The position numbers and the translations under genes were made by a program. From NCBI RefSeq assembly GCF_017897595.1, contig NZ_JAGKIK010000013.1, forward strand, positions 43,111 to 107,110: a DNA stretch of 64,000 nt, given 5' to 3'. The notes under the pieces were generated by a model that did not search any database, was not told the DNA's origin, and was given only the letters and a program-made list of their open reading frames with translations. How positions within the stretch are numbered: the stretch's first letter is position 1; every line of letters starts with the position of its first letter. The DNA comes from Aquimarina sp. U1-2 (GTDB taxonomy: Bacteria; Bacteroidota; Bacteroidia; Flavobacteriales; Flavobacteriaceae). This document shows positions 1 to 8,587 of this stretch, one piece after another.

Positions 1-116
1 TGTAACGTTACCACATTTAATGCATTTACTTCTAGAGTAGATGTTGGTGGTCCATCATCACTAGAACATGATACAGCAAGTATAGCAACTGCTATTATAA
101 ACATCCTTTTGATCAT
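1..116 (-). CDS. Lipoprotein N-terminus (cut by the window edge)
   Basis: The reverse strand has an ATG at 116 that reads into the window edge without a stop, giving 38 residues. The start is a positively charged MIKR followed by a short hydrophobic stretch and a lipobox ending AVSC, then SSDDG. This is the usual form of a Bacteroidota surface or periplasmic lipoprotein, where acidic residues follow the lipidated cysteine. The body of the protein lies outside the window, so no function can be given. Confidence 0.6.
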   Translation of the reverse strand, partial: MIKRMFIIAVAILAVSCSSDDGPPTSTLEVNALNVVTL

Positions 117-223
117 CGTTTTTGCTTTTAAGATTATATATATATACGAAAATAACTCTAAATTATATATTAAATTGTTACTATAACCATAATATTTAAC
201 CTGATTGCAACGGGGCTATGGTG

Positions 224-1741
224 CTATTTTTTGGATTGTTCAAAAAGCTTCAAATAAGCTGCTCCCAGGTTAGTAATAATGTCGCTTGCCAAAGTAGCTT
301 CAAATCCTTGTTTATAAGCAGCTAAATCCCCGGCACTTCCATGAATATAAACTCCAAACATCGCGGCGTGTAAAGGTTCATAACCTTGGGATAATAGACC
401 CGTTATGATTCCGGTTAAGACATCACCACTTCCTGCCGTGGCCATACCTGGGTTTCCTGTGGTATTTATATATAATTGATCTTCGTAAATAGTGATAGTA
501 TGCGCTTCTTTGGCAACAATAATACAGTCATATGTAGTTGAAAACGCTTTGATTTTATTCAATTTATCAAAATCGTCTTTCCATTCACCTATTAACCGCT
601 CTAATTCCTTGGGGTGCGGAGTTAAAATCGTTTTTGGTGGTAGTTCTTTCAAAAAACCAGGATTTTTTGCTAGAATGTTAAGGCCATCGGCGTCGATAAC
701 CATAGGTGTAGTATTTTTTTCTAAGAATTTATAAAAAGCTTTTACTGTTTTCTCATGCGTTCCCATTCCTATTCCGATCCCTATGGCAGAAACTTCAAAA
801 TCCAAATGAATTTCAGATAATTCATCATCATCATCTGTGATTACCATAGCTTCTGGCACTGCGGTTTGCATCGTAGTATAACCGCATTCTGGAATATAAG
901 CCGTAGCCAGACCAGTACCGATTTTTAAAGCCGCTTTAGTGCAGAGTAGTACACTTCCTATTTTACCATAACTTCCTCCAATTAACACACAATGCCCGTA
1001 AGTACCTTTGTGAGTATACGTATTACGAGAACGATAGAGAGGCAATACCTCATTTTTACCGATTAATTGAGCAACACTTTCACTTTGCTGAAGAAATTCT
1101 CGATCTAACCCTATATCTATAACCTCTATATCTCTGGTATATATTCCTGTATTTGGTAAAAAGAATACTAATTTGGGAAGTTGAAAGGTGATTGTACTAT
1201 CACAATATAGTATACTTTCTGGATCATCGGGCGCTTTATCGGTATACAAACCAGAAGGAATGTCAACAGCAATAACAAAACTTTTAAACGTATTAATATG
1301 TTTTATCAATTGCTTTACCCAGGGCACCAAAGGCCTATTCAGACCTATTCCAAACATGGCATCAATTACGATATCGTGCTGTGAAAGTGTAGGAAGGTCG
1401 TTCTCAGACCGTAATTGTGTCGGCCATTCTTTTGACATGCTTTTAAGCCTATCATAATTCGATAAGAAATTTTTTGATCTATTTTCACTAAAGTTAACGA
1501 TGTATGTGCGCACGTAATAACCGTGTTCTTCTAGCAACCTGGAAATAACAAGACCATCTCCCCCATTATTACCAATACCGCAAAAAACATGAATATGCAC
1601 AGGAGCACTTTGTAGACGACGATGTATAGTATCGAATACTTTTGTGGCAGCGCGTTCCATTAATTCTAGAGAACTTATCTGTTCGATTTTAAGCGTAGCT
1701 TCATCAGCTTTTCGCATTTGTTGTGCAGACAATATTTTCAT
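224..1741 (-). CDS. nnr: Bifunctional NAD(P)H-hydrate repair enzyme (epimerase + dehydratase)
   Basis: Repairs damaged NADH and NADPH: the N-terminal YjeF_N domain epimerises R- and S-NAD(P)HX and the C-terminal ribokinase-like domain dehydrates S-NAD(P)HX at the cost of ADP or ATP. At 505 aa it has the full length of the fused bacterial enzyme. Visible are the loop GIGNNGGDG at residues 55-63, the likely catalytic Asp127 in VIDAMFG, and in the C-terminal half VIDADGLNIL, LTPHPKE and the glycine-rich NPGMATAGSGD motif carrying the catalytic Asp. It is transcribed alone, divergently from the threonine operon. The fusion order is the standard one and nothing is missing. Confidence 0.95.
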   Translation of the reverse strand: MKILSAQQMRKADEATLKIEQISSLELMERAATKVFDTIHRRLQSAPVHIHVFCGIGNNGGDGLVISRLLEEHGYYVRTYIVNFSENRSKNFLSNYDRLKSMSKEWPTQLRSENDLPTLSQHDIVIDAMFGIGLNRPLVPWVKQLIKHINTFKSFVIAVDIPSGLYTDKAPDDPESILYCDSTITFQLPKLVFFLPNTGIYTRDIEVIDIGLDREFLQQSESVAQLIGKNEVLPLYRSRNTYTHKGTYGHCVLIGGSYGKIGSVLLCTKAALKIGTGLATAYIPECGYTTMQTAVPEAMVITDDDDELSEIHLDFEVSAIGIGIGMGTHEKTVKAFYKFLEKNTTPMVIDADGLNILAKNPGFLKELPPKTILTPHPKELERLIGEWKDDFDKLNKIKAFSTTYDCIIVAKEAHTITIYEDQLYINTTGNPGMATAGSGDVLTGIITGLLSQGYEPLHAAMFGVYIHGSAGDLAAYKQGFEATLASDIITNLGAAYLKLFEQSKK

Positions 1742-1868
1742 ATCTTCAAAAAGTAGTGCTATTTCATTTCAATTTTAAAAATTATGCAATGAATTTTGAA
1801 ATATAGCTTCTGATTAACAAAAATTTAAGGTTTATACGTATTTAATTTTCTGTAAAAATAAAAAAGTA

Positions 1869-1876
1869 TACATTTG
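1869..1876 (+). promoter_or_regulatory. Probable -7 promoter element of the threonine leader/operon
   Basis: TACATTTG matches the Bacteroidota -7 consensus TAnnTTTG. It predicts transcription starting near 1883, about 15 bases before the leader ORF. The -33 region is weak: TTTTCTG at 1846-1852 is the nearest candidate. The short spacing to a leader ORF suits an attenuated operon. Confidence 0.4.
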
Positions 1877-1897
1877 AATCAGTTTTAGAAACTAGTA

Positions 1898-2008
1898 ATG
1901 ATGAGTACCTTTTACTTCAAAAATTTGTCTCTTTTGTCAGAAACTACTGCTGGATCTGAGATTTCTGCTATTATTGGTACTTCTACGAATATTACCCTTA
2001 GGGGTTAA
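1898..2008 (+). CDS. Putative threonine/isoleucine-rich leader peptide of the thr operon
   Basis: A 36-codon ORF starts with two successive ATG codons (1898 and 1901) and stops at 2006-2008, about 100 bases upstream of thrA on the same strand. Residues 16-33 read TTAGSEISAIIGTSTNIT, so half of that stretch is Thr (five) or Ile (four). This matches the logic of enterobacterial thrL, where ribosome stalling at Thr and Ile codons controls the operon. A TACATTTG promoter element sits just upstream. A small CCC-TTA-GGG hairpin overlaps the stop codon, and a weak GTTTAT-C-ATAAAC hairpin lies at 2044-2056. I see no GC-rich terminator with a U-run before thrA, so the mechanism is open. The product is probably not a functional protein in its own right. 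Confidence 0.55.
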   Translation: MMSTFYFKNLSLLSETTAGSEISAIIGTSTNITLRG

Positions 2009-2106
2009 TTATATGATATATCACCACCGCAAAAAGTACATAAGTTTATCATAAACGTAAGGTACAGTAGAAAATTTACATCATCAATTTCAATCAAAAT
2101 TTTATT

Positions 2107-4551
2107 ATGAACGTTCTAAAATTTGGAGGTTCTTCAGTAGCCAATGCGGCAACCATCGAAAAAGTGATAGCTATTATTAAAGAACAAGCAAAGCGTGAAT
2201 CTTTATTTGTCGTGGTTTCTGCCCTGGGCGGGGTAACCGATCTGCTTCTTTTGGCAGGTAAACAAGCTTCGAGTAATAATGAGGAATATAAAGATACTCT
2301 TGCCGAAATAGAAAGACGCCATTTTGATATCATAAAAACGCTCATCCCGGTAGCTTCTCGAAGTGCCATTATGAGTAAGGTAAAAGCAGAATTTAATACT
2401 TTAGAATCACTATGTGAGGGCGCATTTTTATTAAGTGAGTTATCAGAAAAAACTGCTGCTGTCATATCAAGTTTTGGCGAATTACTTTCTTCATATATCA
2501 TTACAGAAGCTGCCAAAGTAAAGGGACTAGATATCGCATTAAAAGATGCACGGGAGATCATCGTAAAAACACCCGATTCGAAAGTTGCCGTAGATTATAC
2601 AGAAACTAATAAAAGAATCACAGCCTTCGCATCGCAATTTAAAAATGACATATGTCTACTTCCTGGCTTTGTAGCCAAAACGTCAGATGGCGAACCTGCT
2701 ACGCTGGGTCGAGGTGGGTCTGACTTTACAGCAGCGATACTGGCTGCAGCCTTGAATACAAAAGAATTACAGATCTGGACAGACGTTAGTGGGATGTTTA
2801 CCGCAAATCCAAAGCTTGTAAAGCAAGCAAAACCAGTCGATCATATTTCGTACCACGAGGCTATGGAACTTTCTCATTTTGGAGCCAAAGTGATCTACCC
2901 TCCTACCATTCATCCGGTACTCGAAAAAAATATTCCTATTCTCATTAAAAATACATTCGAACCCAAAGATAAGGGTACGTTGATTACTCGAAACGTTGAA
3001 ACCAGAAAAAAATCCGTAACCGGAATTAGTCATATTGATCACATTTCTATACTTTCTATTGAAGGGAGCGGCATGGTAGGTATTCCTGGATTTTCAAAAC
3101 GTTTGTTCGAAGCCCTGTTTTTTGAAAATATTAATGTGATTTTGATAACACAAGCTTCGTCTGAGCATTCTATTTGTCTGGCTATCGAAACACACTATGC
3201 CGAAAGGGCAAAACATGTGTTAAGTACAACTTTTGAATTTGAAATTTCTAAAAATAAATTAGAACCTATCAAAATTGAAAATAATAACGCAATTGTTGCT
3301 TTGGTAGGTGATAATATGTATCAGCATCAGGGTTTGAGCGGTAAAATGTTTAGTACTCTAGGAAAAAATAATGTAAATATTCGAGCAATTGCACAAGGGG
3401 CTTCCGAAAAAAATATATCGGTAGTGATTGAAGATAAAGATATCAAAAAGGCATTGAATACCTTACATGAGCGTTTTTTTGAGGTCAAAACGAAACAATT
3501 AAATCTATTTGTCACCGGAGTCGGAAATGTTGGAAGCAAACTTTTAGAACAGTTAGATCAGCAAAATGAGTATCTCAAAAATAAATTACGCCTAAAAATA
3601 AGAGTTGTGGGTTTATCCAATTCCAAAAAAATGATTTTTAAGGAAACGGGGATAGCCCTAAATCAGTGGTCAGAATTATTAAAACAAGGTAAGAAAGCAA
3701 ATGCACAGGAGTTTTTCGAAACTGCCAAAAAAATGAACCTAAGAAACTCTATATTCGTCGATAACACTGCAAATCCCGATATTGCCAAAATCTATAGGTA
3801 TTATTTAAGTGAAAGTATGGCTGTGGTAACTTGCAATAAAATAGCTTGTGCAGATGAGTACAGCAATTATGAAGAGTTACAAGATCTATCTAGAAAGTTT
3901 GATGCCTCTTTTTTATACGAAACTAATGTAGGCGCAGGTTTACCAATAATAAACACCCTTAGCAACTTGATTGCATCAGGCGATACTATTCATAAAATAC
4001 AAGCAGTACTATCTGGTAGCCTTAATTTTGTTTTTAACAACTACAAACAAGGTACAAATTTTTATGATATTGTAAAGCAGGCACAAGAAGAAGGGTATAC
4101 AGAACCTGATCCGAAAATTGATCTAAGTGGAATCGATGTAGCGCGCAAAATACTTATTTTAGCCAGAGAAAGTGGTAGAGTGATGGAGTTGGAAAATATA
4201 GAGAACGATGCCTTCTTACCGCAAGAAAGTCTTGATACCGATAATGTTGACGATTTTTTTGATTCGTTAAAAGCGAATGAATCTCATTTCAACGAGCTAT
4301 TAACAAAAGCTGATGAGCAAAATTGTCGACTAAAATATGTTGCACAATATGAAAATGAGATGGCAAAAGTTGGATTACAACACATTTCACCAGATCATCC
4401 TTTTTATAATCTCGAAGGAAGTGACAATATCGTATTATTTTACACTGATCGATATGCAGAACAGCCATTAATTGTTAAGGGAGCAGGTGCCGGAGCAGAA
4501 GTTACTGCTTCAGGAATTTTTGCAGATATTATTCGAATTGGTAAAAAATAA
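2107..4551 (+). CDS. thrA: Bifunctional aspartokinase / homoserine dehydrogenase
   Basis: Catalyses the first and third steps from aspartate to threonine, methionine and homoserine. The 814-aa protein is the full fused form. The N-terminal aspartokinase starts with KFGGSS at residues 5-10 and has TLGRGGSDFTAA. Central ACT domains (for example IEGSGMVGIPGF) are the expected threonine-sensing part. The homoserine dehydrogenase half begins at GVGNVGSKLL, with NVGAGLPII, GSLNFVF and EPDPKIDLSGIDVARK. It is the first structural gene of thrA-thrB-ridA-thrC; thrB begins 6 bases after its stop, so the genes are co-transcribed. A Thr/Ile-rich leader ORF lies upstream. Confidence 0.96.
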   Translation: MNVLKFGGSSVANAATIEKVIAIIKEQAKRESLFVVVSALGGVTDLLLLAGKQASSNNEEYKDTLAEIERRHFDIIKTLIPVASRSAIMSKVKAEFNTLESLCEGAFLLSELSEKTAAVISSFGELLSSYIITEAAKVKGLDIALKDAREIIVKTPDSKVAVDYTETNKRITAFASQFKNDICLLPGFVAKTSDGEPATLGRGGSDFTAAILAAALNTKELQIWTDVSGMFTANPKLVKQAKPVDHISYHEAMELSHFGAKVIYPPTIHPVLEKNIPILIKNTFEPKDKGTLITRNVETRKKSVTGISHIDHISILSIEGSGMVGIPGFSKRLFEALFFENINVILITQASSEHSICLAIETHYAERAKHVLSTTFEFEISKNKLEPIKIENNNAIVALVGDNMYQHQGLSGKMFSTLGKNNVNIRAIAQGASEKNISVVIEDKDIKKALNTLHERFFEVKTKQLNLFVTGVGNVGSKLLEQLDQQNEYLKNKLRLKIRVVGLSNSKKMIFKETGIALNQWSELLKQGKKANAQEFFETAKKMNLRNSIFVDNTANPDIAKIYRYYLSESMAVVTCNKIACADEYSNYEELQDLSRKFDASFLYETNVGAGLPIINTLSNLIASGDTIHKIQAVLSGSLNFVFNNYKQGTNFYDIVKQAQEEGYTEPDPKIDLSGIDVARKILILARESGRVMELENIENDAFLPQESLDTDNVDDFFDSLKANESHFNELLTKADEQNCRLKYVAQYENEMAKVGLQHISPDHPFYNLEGSDNIVLFYTDRYAEQPLIVKGAGAGAEVTASGIFADIIRIGKK

Positions 4552-4557
4552 GAAAGA

Positions 4558-5487
4558 ATGACTACAAAAAGCCTAAAAGTATTTGCTCCCGCAACGGTTG
4601 CTAACCTTTCCTGTGGATTTGATGTTTTGGGTTGTTGTCTTGACACCGTTGGAGATGAAATGGTAATTGCCTTAACACAAGACCCAAATGTGACTATTAC
4701 CAAAATTGAAGGTGCCGATCTTCCGCTAGAAACCCATAAAAATGTAGCCGGAGTTGCAGTCGAAGCATTATTACGCCAATATGACCAAAACATTGGTGCA
4801 ACTATAGAAATCTATAAAAAAATTAAAGCAGGTAGTGGAATTGGAAGTAGTGCTGCCAGTAGTGCGGGGGCAGTTTGGGCCGTGAATTACTTACTTGGTC
4901 GGCCATTTACCAAGCAACAGCTCGTTTCATTTGCTATGGAAGGAGAAAAATTAGCTAGTGGTAACGCCCATGCCGATAATGTGGCTCCTGCCCTTTTTGG
5001 CGGATTTACATTAGTTCGAAGTTATCACCCCTTGGATATCATAAAACTGAATACTCCAAAAGATATCGTGATGACTATAATCCATCCACAAATCGAGGTG
5101 AAGACTTCTGATTCCCGATCAGTAATTAAAAACAAAATTTCGTTACAAAAGGCAATACAACAATGGGGAAATGTTGGTGGATTCGTTGCTGGTTTGTGCA
5201 CTAATGATTACCAGTTAATCGGTAGAAGTTTAGAGGATGTTATTATTGAACCCCTGCGATCTATCTTAATTCCAGAGTTTGAAAAAGTAAAGAATATTGC
5301 GCTCGAAAAAGGAGCTTTAGGTTGTGGTATTTCGGGATCTGGACCTTCTATTTTTGCATTAAGTAAAGGATTACAAGTGGCTAAAAACGTTGCAGAAGGC
5401 ATCGATCATGTTTATAAAAAAACGGGGCTTGAATTCGATATTCATGTTTCTAAAATTAACACAGAAGGAGTGAAAATTATTTTATAA
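4558..5487 (+). CDS. thrB: Homoserine kinase
   Basis: Phosphorylates homoserine to O-phosphohomoserine with ATP, feeding threonine synthase. It is a 309-aa GHMP kinase with the ATP-binding loop AGSGIGSSAASSAGA at residues 91-105 and a C-terminal GCGISGSGPSIFAL motif, both diagnostic of homoserine kinase. It sits 6 bases behind thrA and one base before the RidA-family gene, the core of a compact threonine operon. Confidence 0.96.
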   Translation: MTTKSLKVFAPATVANLSCGFDVLGCCLDTVGDEMVIALTQDPNVTITKIEGADLPLETHKNVAGVAVEALLRQYDQNIGATIEIYKKIKAGSGIGSSAASSAGAVWAVNYLLGRPFTKQQLVSFAMEGEKLASGNAHADNVAPALFGGFTLVRSYHPLDIIKLNTPKDIVMTIIHPQIEVKTSDSRSVIKNKISLQKAIQQWGNVGGFVAGLCTNDYQLIGRSLEDVIIEPLRSILIPEFEKVKNIALEKGALGCGISGSGPSIFALSKGLQVAKNVAEGIDHVYKKTGLEFDIHVSKINTEGVKIIL

Positions 5488-5488
5488 G

Positions 5489-5854
5489 ATGATAGAAATT
5501 AAAAAAATAGCCAGCGGTGCTCCATGGGAAGAAACCGTAGGCTACTCTAGAGCTATTAAAGTTGGTAACAACATAGAGATTGCCGGTACGACTGCTCAGG
5601 GAAAGGACGAATATGAACAAACCGTTGAAATTATTAAAATTGCGAAAGATGCGTTAGAAAAATTAAATGCGAGCTTACATGATGTTGTACGAACAAGAAT
5701 CTACTGTACTAACATTTCAAATTGGAAACAGATTGGTACTGCGCATCATGAGTTTTTTGGCGCCATAAAACCAGTGACTACTATGATCGAAGTTTCTAGA
5801 TTAATTACTCCGGAAATTTTAGTAGAAATCGAATTTTCTGCAATTGTAAACTAA
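5489..5854 (+). CDS. ridA: RidA/YjgF family enamine-imine deaminase
   Basis: A 121-aa single-domain RidA-family protein. Known members hydrolyse reactive enamines and imines such as 2-aminoacrylate or 2-aminocrotonate, by-products of PLP enzymes acting on serine and threonine. Features are SRAIKVGNNIEIAGTTA near the N-terminus, the VVRTRIYCTNI segment around residues 66-76 and the C-terminal EVSRLITPEILVEIEF strand. It lies one base after thrB and 15 bases before thrC, so it is made together with the threonine enzymes. This sequence is from a divergent RidA branch, so the exact substrate is uncertain even though the fold is clear. Confidence 0.85.
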   Translation: MIEIKKIASGAPWEETVGYSRAIKVGNNIEIAGTTAQGKDEYEQTVEIIKIAKDALEKLNASLHDVVRTRIYCTNISNWKQIGTAHHEFFGAIKPVTTMIEVSRLITPEILVEIEFSAIVN

Positions 5855-5869
5855 TTAATAAAATGAAAA

Positions 5870-7159
5870 ATGCGTTATTACAGTTTAAATAATAAAGCTT
5901 CAAAGGTATCTTTTTCAGAAGCTGTAATTACTGGTTTGGCACCAGATAGAGGTTTATATTTTCCTGAAAATATACAACCGCTTCCTTCTTCATTTTTTGA
6001 AAATATTGAAGAAATGGATACTGTAGAAATTGCGTACCAGGCCATACAACAATTTGTTGGAGATGAAATTCCAGAATCTGAACTAAGAGCTATCCTTGCT
6101 GATGTTCTTAGCTTCGAATTTCCTGTAGTCCCTATTGAAGATCGTATAGGAACCCTAGAACTATTTCACGGTCCTACCATGGCTTTTAAAGATGTAGGGG
6201 CACGTTTTATGGCTCGATGTCTGGGGTACTTTAACCAAAATAATAAAAATAATGTCACAGTATTAGTTGCCACCTCTGGTGATACTGGCGGTGCAGTGGC
6301 AAAAGGTTTCTTGGGAGTACAAGGTGTTGATGTTGTTATTCTGTATCCAAGTGGAAAAGTAAGTACTATTCAGGAAAAACAATTGACCACATTAGGACAA
6401 AATATTACAGCTTTAGAAACAGATGGAGTTTTCGACGACTGTCAGGATATGGTAAAAACAGCATTTTTGGATAAAGAAATAACGAATCAGAAACAACTTA
6501 CCTCTGCCAATTCAATTAATGTAGCCAGATGGCTTCCGCAATTGTTTTATTTTTTATTCGCCTATAAGCAAGTAAAACATAAAGGAAAAAATATTATTTT
6601 TTCGGTACCTAGTGGTAATTTTGGTAACATATGTGCCGGTATAGTTGCAAAACAACTAGGATTACCAGTAAAGCATTTTGTCGCTTCTACAAATAGTAAT
6701 GATACTGTAGTACGCTATTTAAAAACCTTAAATTATGAGCCTAGATCATCAAAAGCAACTATTTCTAATGCAATGGATGTAGGAAATCCCAGTAATTTTA
6801 TTAGAATACAAAAACTTTTTAATCATAATTTTGAAGAATTAAAGCATTCTTTTTCGGCCTACAGTTTTAGTGATGAACAAACCAAAGAAGCTATGAAAAA
6901 TATCTTTAATACCACAGGATATATAGCAGACCCTCATGGCGCCGTAGGTTATCTAGGACTTAAAGAAAAAGGGATTCGCGAAGATGAATTTGGAATTTTT
7001 CTAGAAACTGCACACCCTGTAAAATTTTTAGACGTAGTTGAAAATACATTAAATATAGAAATTTCTATACCCGAACAGATCGCAGAAATTATTCATAAAA
7101 AAAAGAAAAGCATCTCTATACATAATTACGAAGAGTTAAAAGAGTTCTTATTAGCATAA
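5870..7159 (+). CDS. thrC: Threonine synthase
   Basis: PLP enzyme converting O-phosphohomoserine to threonine. The 429-aa protein begins MRYYSLNNKA, typical of the family, and has the PLP-lysine segment GPTMAFKDVGARF with Lys107. ATSGDTGGAVA and SVPSGNFGNICAG bind the cofactor phosphate. It is the last gene of the thr operon; a strong hairpin overlaps its stop codon. An ATG at 5863 is followed at once by an out-of-frame reading, so the start at 5870 is the one that gives the family N-terminus. Confidence 0.96.
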   Translation: MRYYSLNNKASKVSFSEAVITGLAPDRGLYFPENIQPLPSSFFENIEEMDTVEIAYQAIQQFVGDEIPESELRAILADVLSFEFPVVPIEDRIGTLELFHGPTMAFKDVGARFMARCLGYFNQNNKNNVTVLVATSGDTGGAVAKGFLGVQGVDVVILYPSGKVSTIQEKQLTTLGQNITALETDGVFDDCQDMVKTAFLDKEITNQKQLTSANSINVARWLPQLFYFLFAYKQVKHKGKNIIFSVPSGNFGNICAGIVAKQLGLPVKHFVASTNSNDTVVRYLKTLNYEPRSSKATISNAMDVGNPSNFIRIQKLFNHNFEELKHSFSAYSFSDEQTKEAMKNIFNTTGYIADPHGAVGYLGLKEKGIREDEFGIFLETAHPVKFLDVVENTLNIEISIPEQIAEIIHKKKKSISIHNYEELKEFLLA

Positions 7160-7169
7160 GAACCCTTTT
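7138..7169 (+). terminator. Terminator hairpin of the thr operon
   Basis: GTTCTTAT (7144-7151) and ATAAGAAC (7156-7163) form a perfect 8-bp stem with a TAGC loop. The stem extends through one mismatch to AAAAG/CTTTT, so there are flanking A and T runs on both sides. The hairpin overlaps the thrC stop codon and lies between convergent thrC and the M28 gene, so it could work in both directions. Confidence 0.6.
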
Positions 7170-7185
7170 AAAATATGACACTTCA

Positions 7186-8070
7186 TTATTGCGTGGCGTA
7201 TGCTCTCATTACTTTATACACTATTTCAGTAGTTGAGGCGAGATATTTAAAATTGACCGTTGTGTATTTATCTTCGCTTTGACGAACAAAAGGAGAGTTA
7301 TCTGCATTTTTGAGCTCTGCGGTTAGTGTAACCGTATCATAACCAAAATTAGAGAAAAAACGACTTTCTGGCGTCGCTACAATTCTTTTATAGATGGGTA
7401 CGGGTGACTCTAAGCGGTATTGAGATTCTAAACTTAAATTAGAGGCGAGCAGCTCAATCGCTCGATCTTCATCGTTATCCCAACCCATATAATCTGATCT
7501 ATGCATAGAATGTACATTATAACCGTCAGTTTGTAATTTCTTGGTAAATAATCGCGTTCCAATCATATTGCTTTTCCAATGATCAAAAAATACGACCATA
7601 AAATTTTTATTTCGTGTAGGTAGTTCAGCTATTTTTTTAGCTACATAGTATGCAATTGCCACTCCAGTAGCATTATGAACTGCGCCAGGACTACCTTCTA
7701 CTGTATCATAATGTGCACAAATAATGATCCATTCATCACTACCATTAGTAGCAGGTATTTCAGCATAAATATTTGTACCGTTATATTGATTTTTTTTCTT
7801 GTCTTGTACGTTATATGTATGCCTTTCTGGTTTAAGACCCGTATCTTTAAGAGACTCGAATAGAAAATCGGCTACTAGCTTTCTCTCAGATTTGCTTGCT
7901 CTACTAGTCAACTTCTTTTTGCCCTTAATAGGTTCATGACCGGTTAATTTGGCCACAATATCTTTTTCGATATTGATAATCTCAGCTTCTCTTCGATCTT
8001 GTTCGGTTTGCGCCGGAACGGTTTGAAATATTAGAAAGAAAAGCAGCAAAAGTGTTTTAAAATTATTCAT
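7186..8070 (-). CDS. Exported M28-family peptidase-like protein, probably inactive
   Basis: The preferred start is the ATG at 8070, which begins directly with a signal peptide (MNNFKTLLLLFF...VPAQ); an in-frame ATG at 8091 adds seven residues. The fold is M28 aminopeptidase: ICAHYDT, then GAVHNATGVAIAYYVA, VVFFDHWKSNMIG, HRSDYMGWDND and a conserved TVNFKYLASTTEIV end. Using 301-aa numbering from 8091, the first zinc ligand His127 is kept. The bridging Asp of the family (D-N-A-S/T-G) is His139, the catalytic Glu-Glu pair after FFD is His-Trp at 171-172, and the final zinc-binding His is absent around 268. So it is likely a pseudoenzyme exported to the periplasm or surface. It converges with thrC. 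Confidence 0.8.
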   Translation of the reverse strand: MNNFKTLLLLFFLIFQTVPAQTEQDRREAEIINIEKDIVAKLTGHEPIKGKKKLTSRASKSERKLVADFLFESLKDTGLKPERHTYNVQDKKKNQYNGTNIYAEIPATNGSDEWIIICAHYDTVEGSPGAVHNATGVAIAYYVAKKIAELPTRNKNFMVVFFDHWKSNMIGTRLFTKKLQTDGYNVHSMHRSDYMGWDNDEDRAIELLASNLSLESQYRLESPVPIYKRIVATPESRFFSNFGYDTVTLTAELKNADNSPFVRQSEDKYTTVNFKYLASTTEIVYKVMRAYATQ

Positions 8071-8222
8071 TTTGTAGATTTTGTATTCCATGCTATTAAC
8101 ACAAATTTAGGAAAATTCTAATATATTACAATTTATTAGGTTGAACTGGGTTTATGTATTTTCAAACCGTAATAGATTTTCCAATTCATAAAGCGGGTTT
8201 AATACGCTATAACGTAATAAAT

Positions 8223-8420
8223 ATGAATTATTCAAAAACCATACCTTTTTTTGTGATACTTTTATTAATTACACAATGTAAAACACAAAAACAAGTTAAA
8301 AACTTACTTCTTGCACCAAATGATTGGACTGGAGAAGTATTGCAATTTCCATTAAAATTTGCACCTTCCCTACCATATTCAGGTACAAGATATGTTAGAT
8401 TTGCAACAGGTCGAGCGTAA
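8223..8420 (+). pseudogene. Truncated lipoprotein gene
   Basis: Read from the ATG at 8223 this is 65 codons: a lipoprotein signal (MNYSKTIPFF...LLITQC, with the cysteine at residue 19), then NDWTGEVLQFPLKFAPSLPYSG and YVRFATG before a TAA. The segment from W-x-GE to VRFA looks like the conserved start of a longer lipoprotein domain that breaks off abruptly after about 45 residues. Downstream sequence in the same frame is open for a while but no longer protein-like. I read it as a gene remnant with a lost C-terminus. A longer ORF start at 8154 adds 23 residues with no signal-like character. Confidence 0.45.
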
Positions 8421-8587
8421 ACATCAGAGACACAACTTGTGTACCACGTAATTAACATTTCATTCTATATACTATATCCCCTTATCCATAGATCATCCCA
8501 TTTGGAAAAAAATGAATATGATAACTATAGATATAAACTGCGAGTAATTGTGTATCGAAACACATGAGAATGAAATACCATATCGTA

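Noticed and set aside
2013..2054. Second small ORF (13 codons, MIYHHRKK...) between leader and thrA
   Set aside because: Too short, with no Thr or Ile bias and no spacing that supports translation; probably chance.
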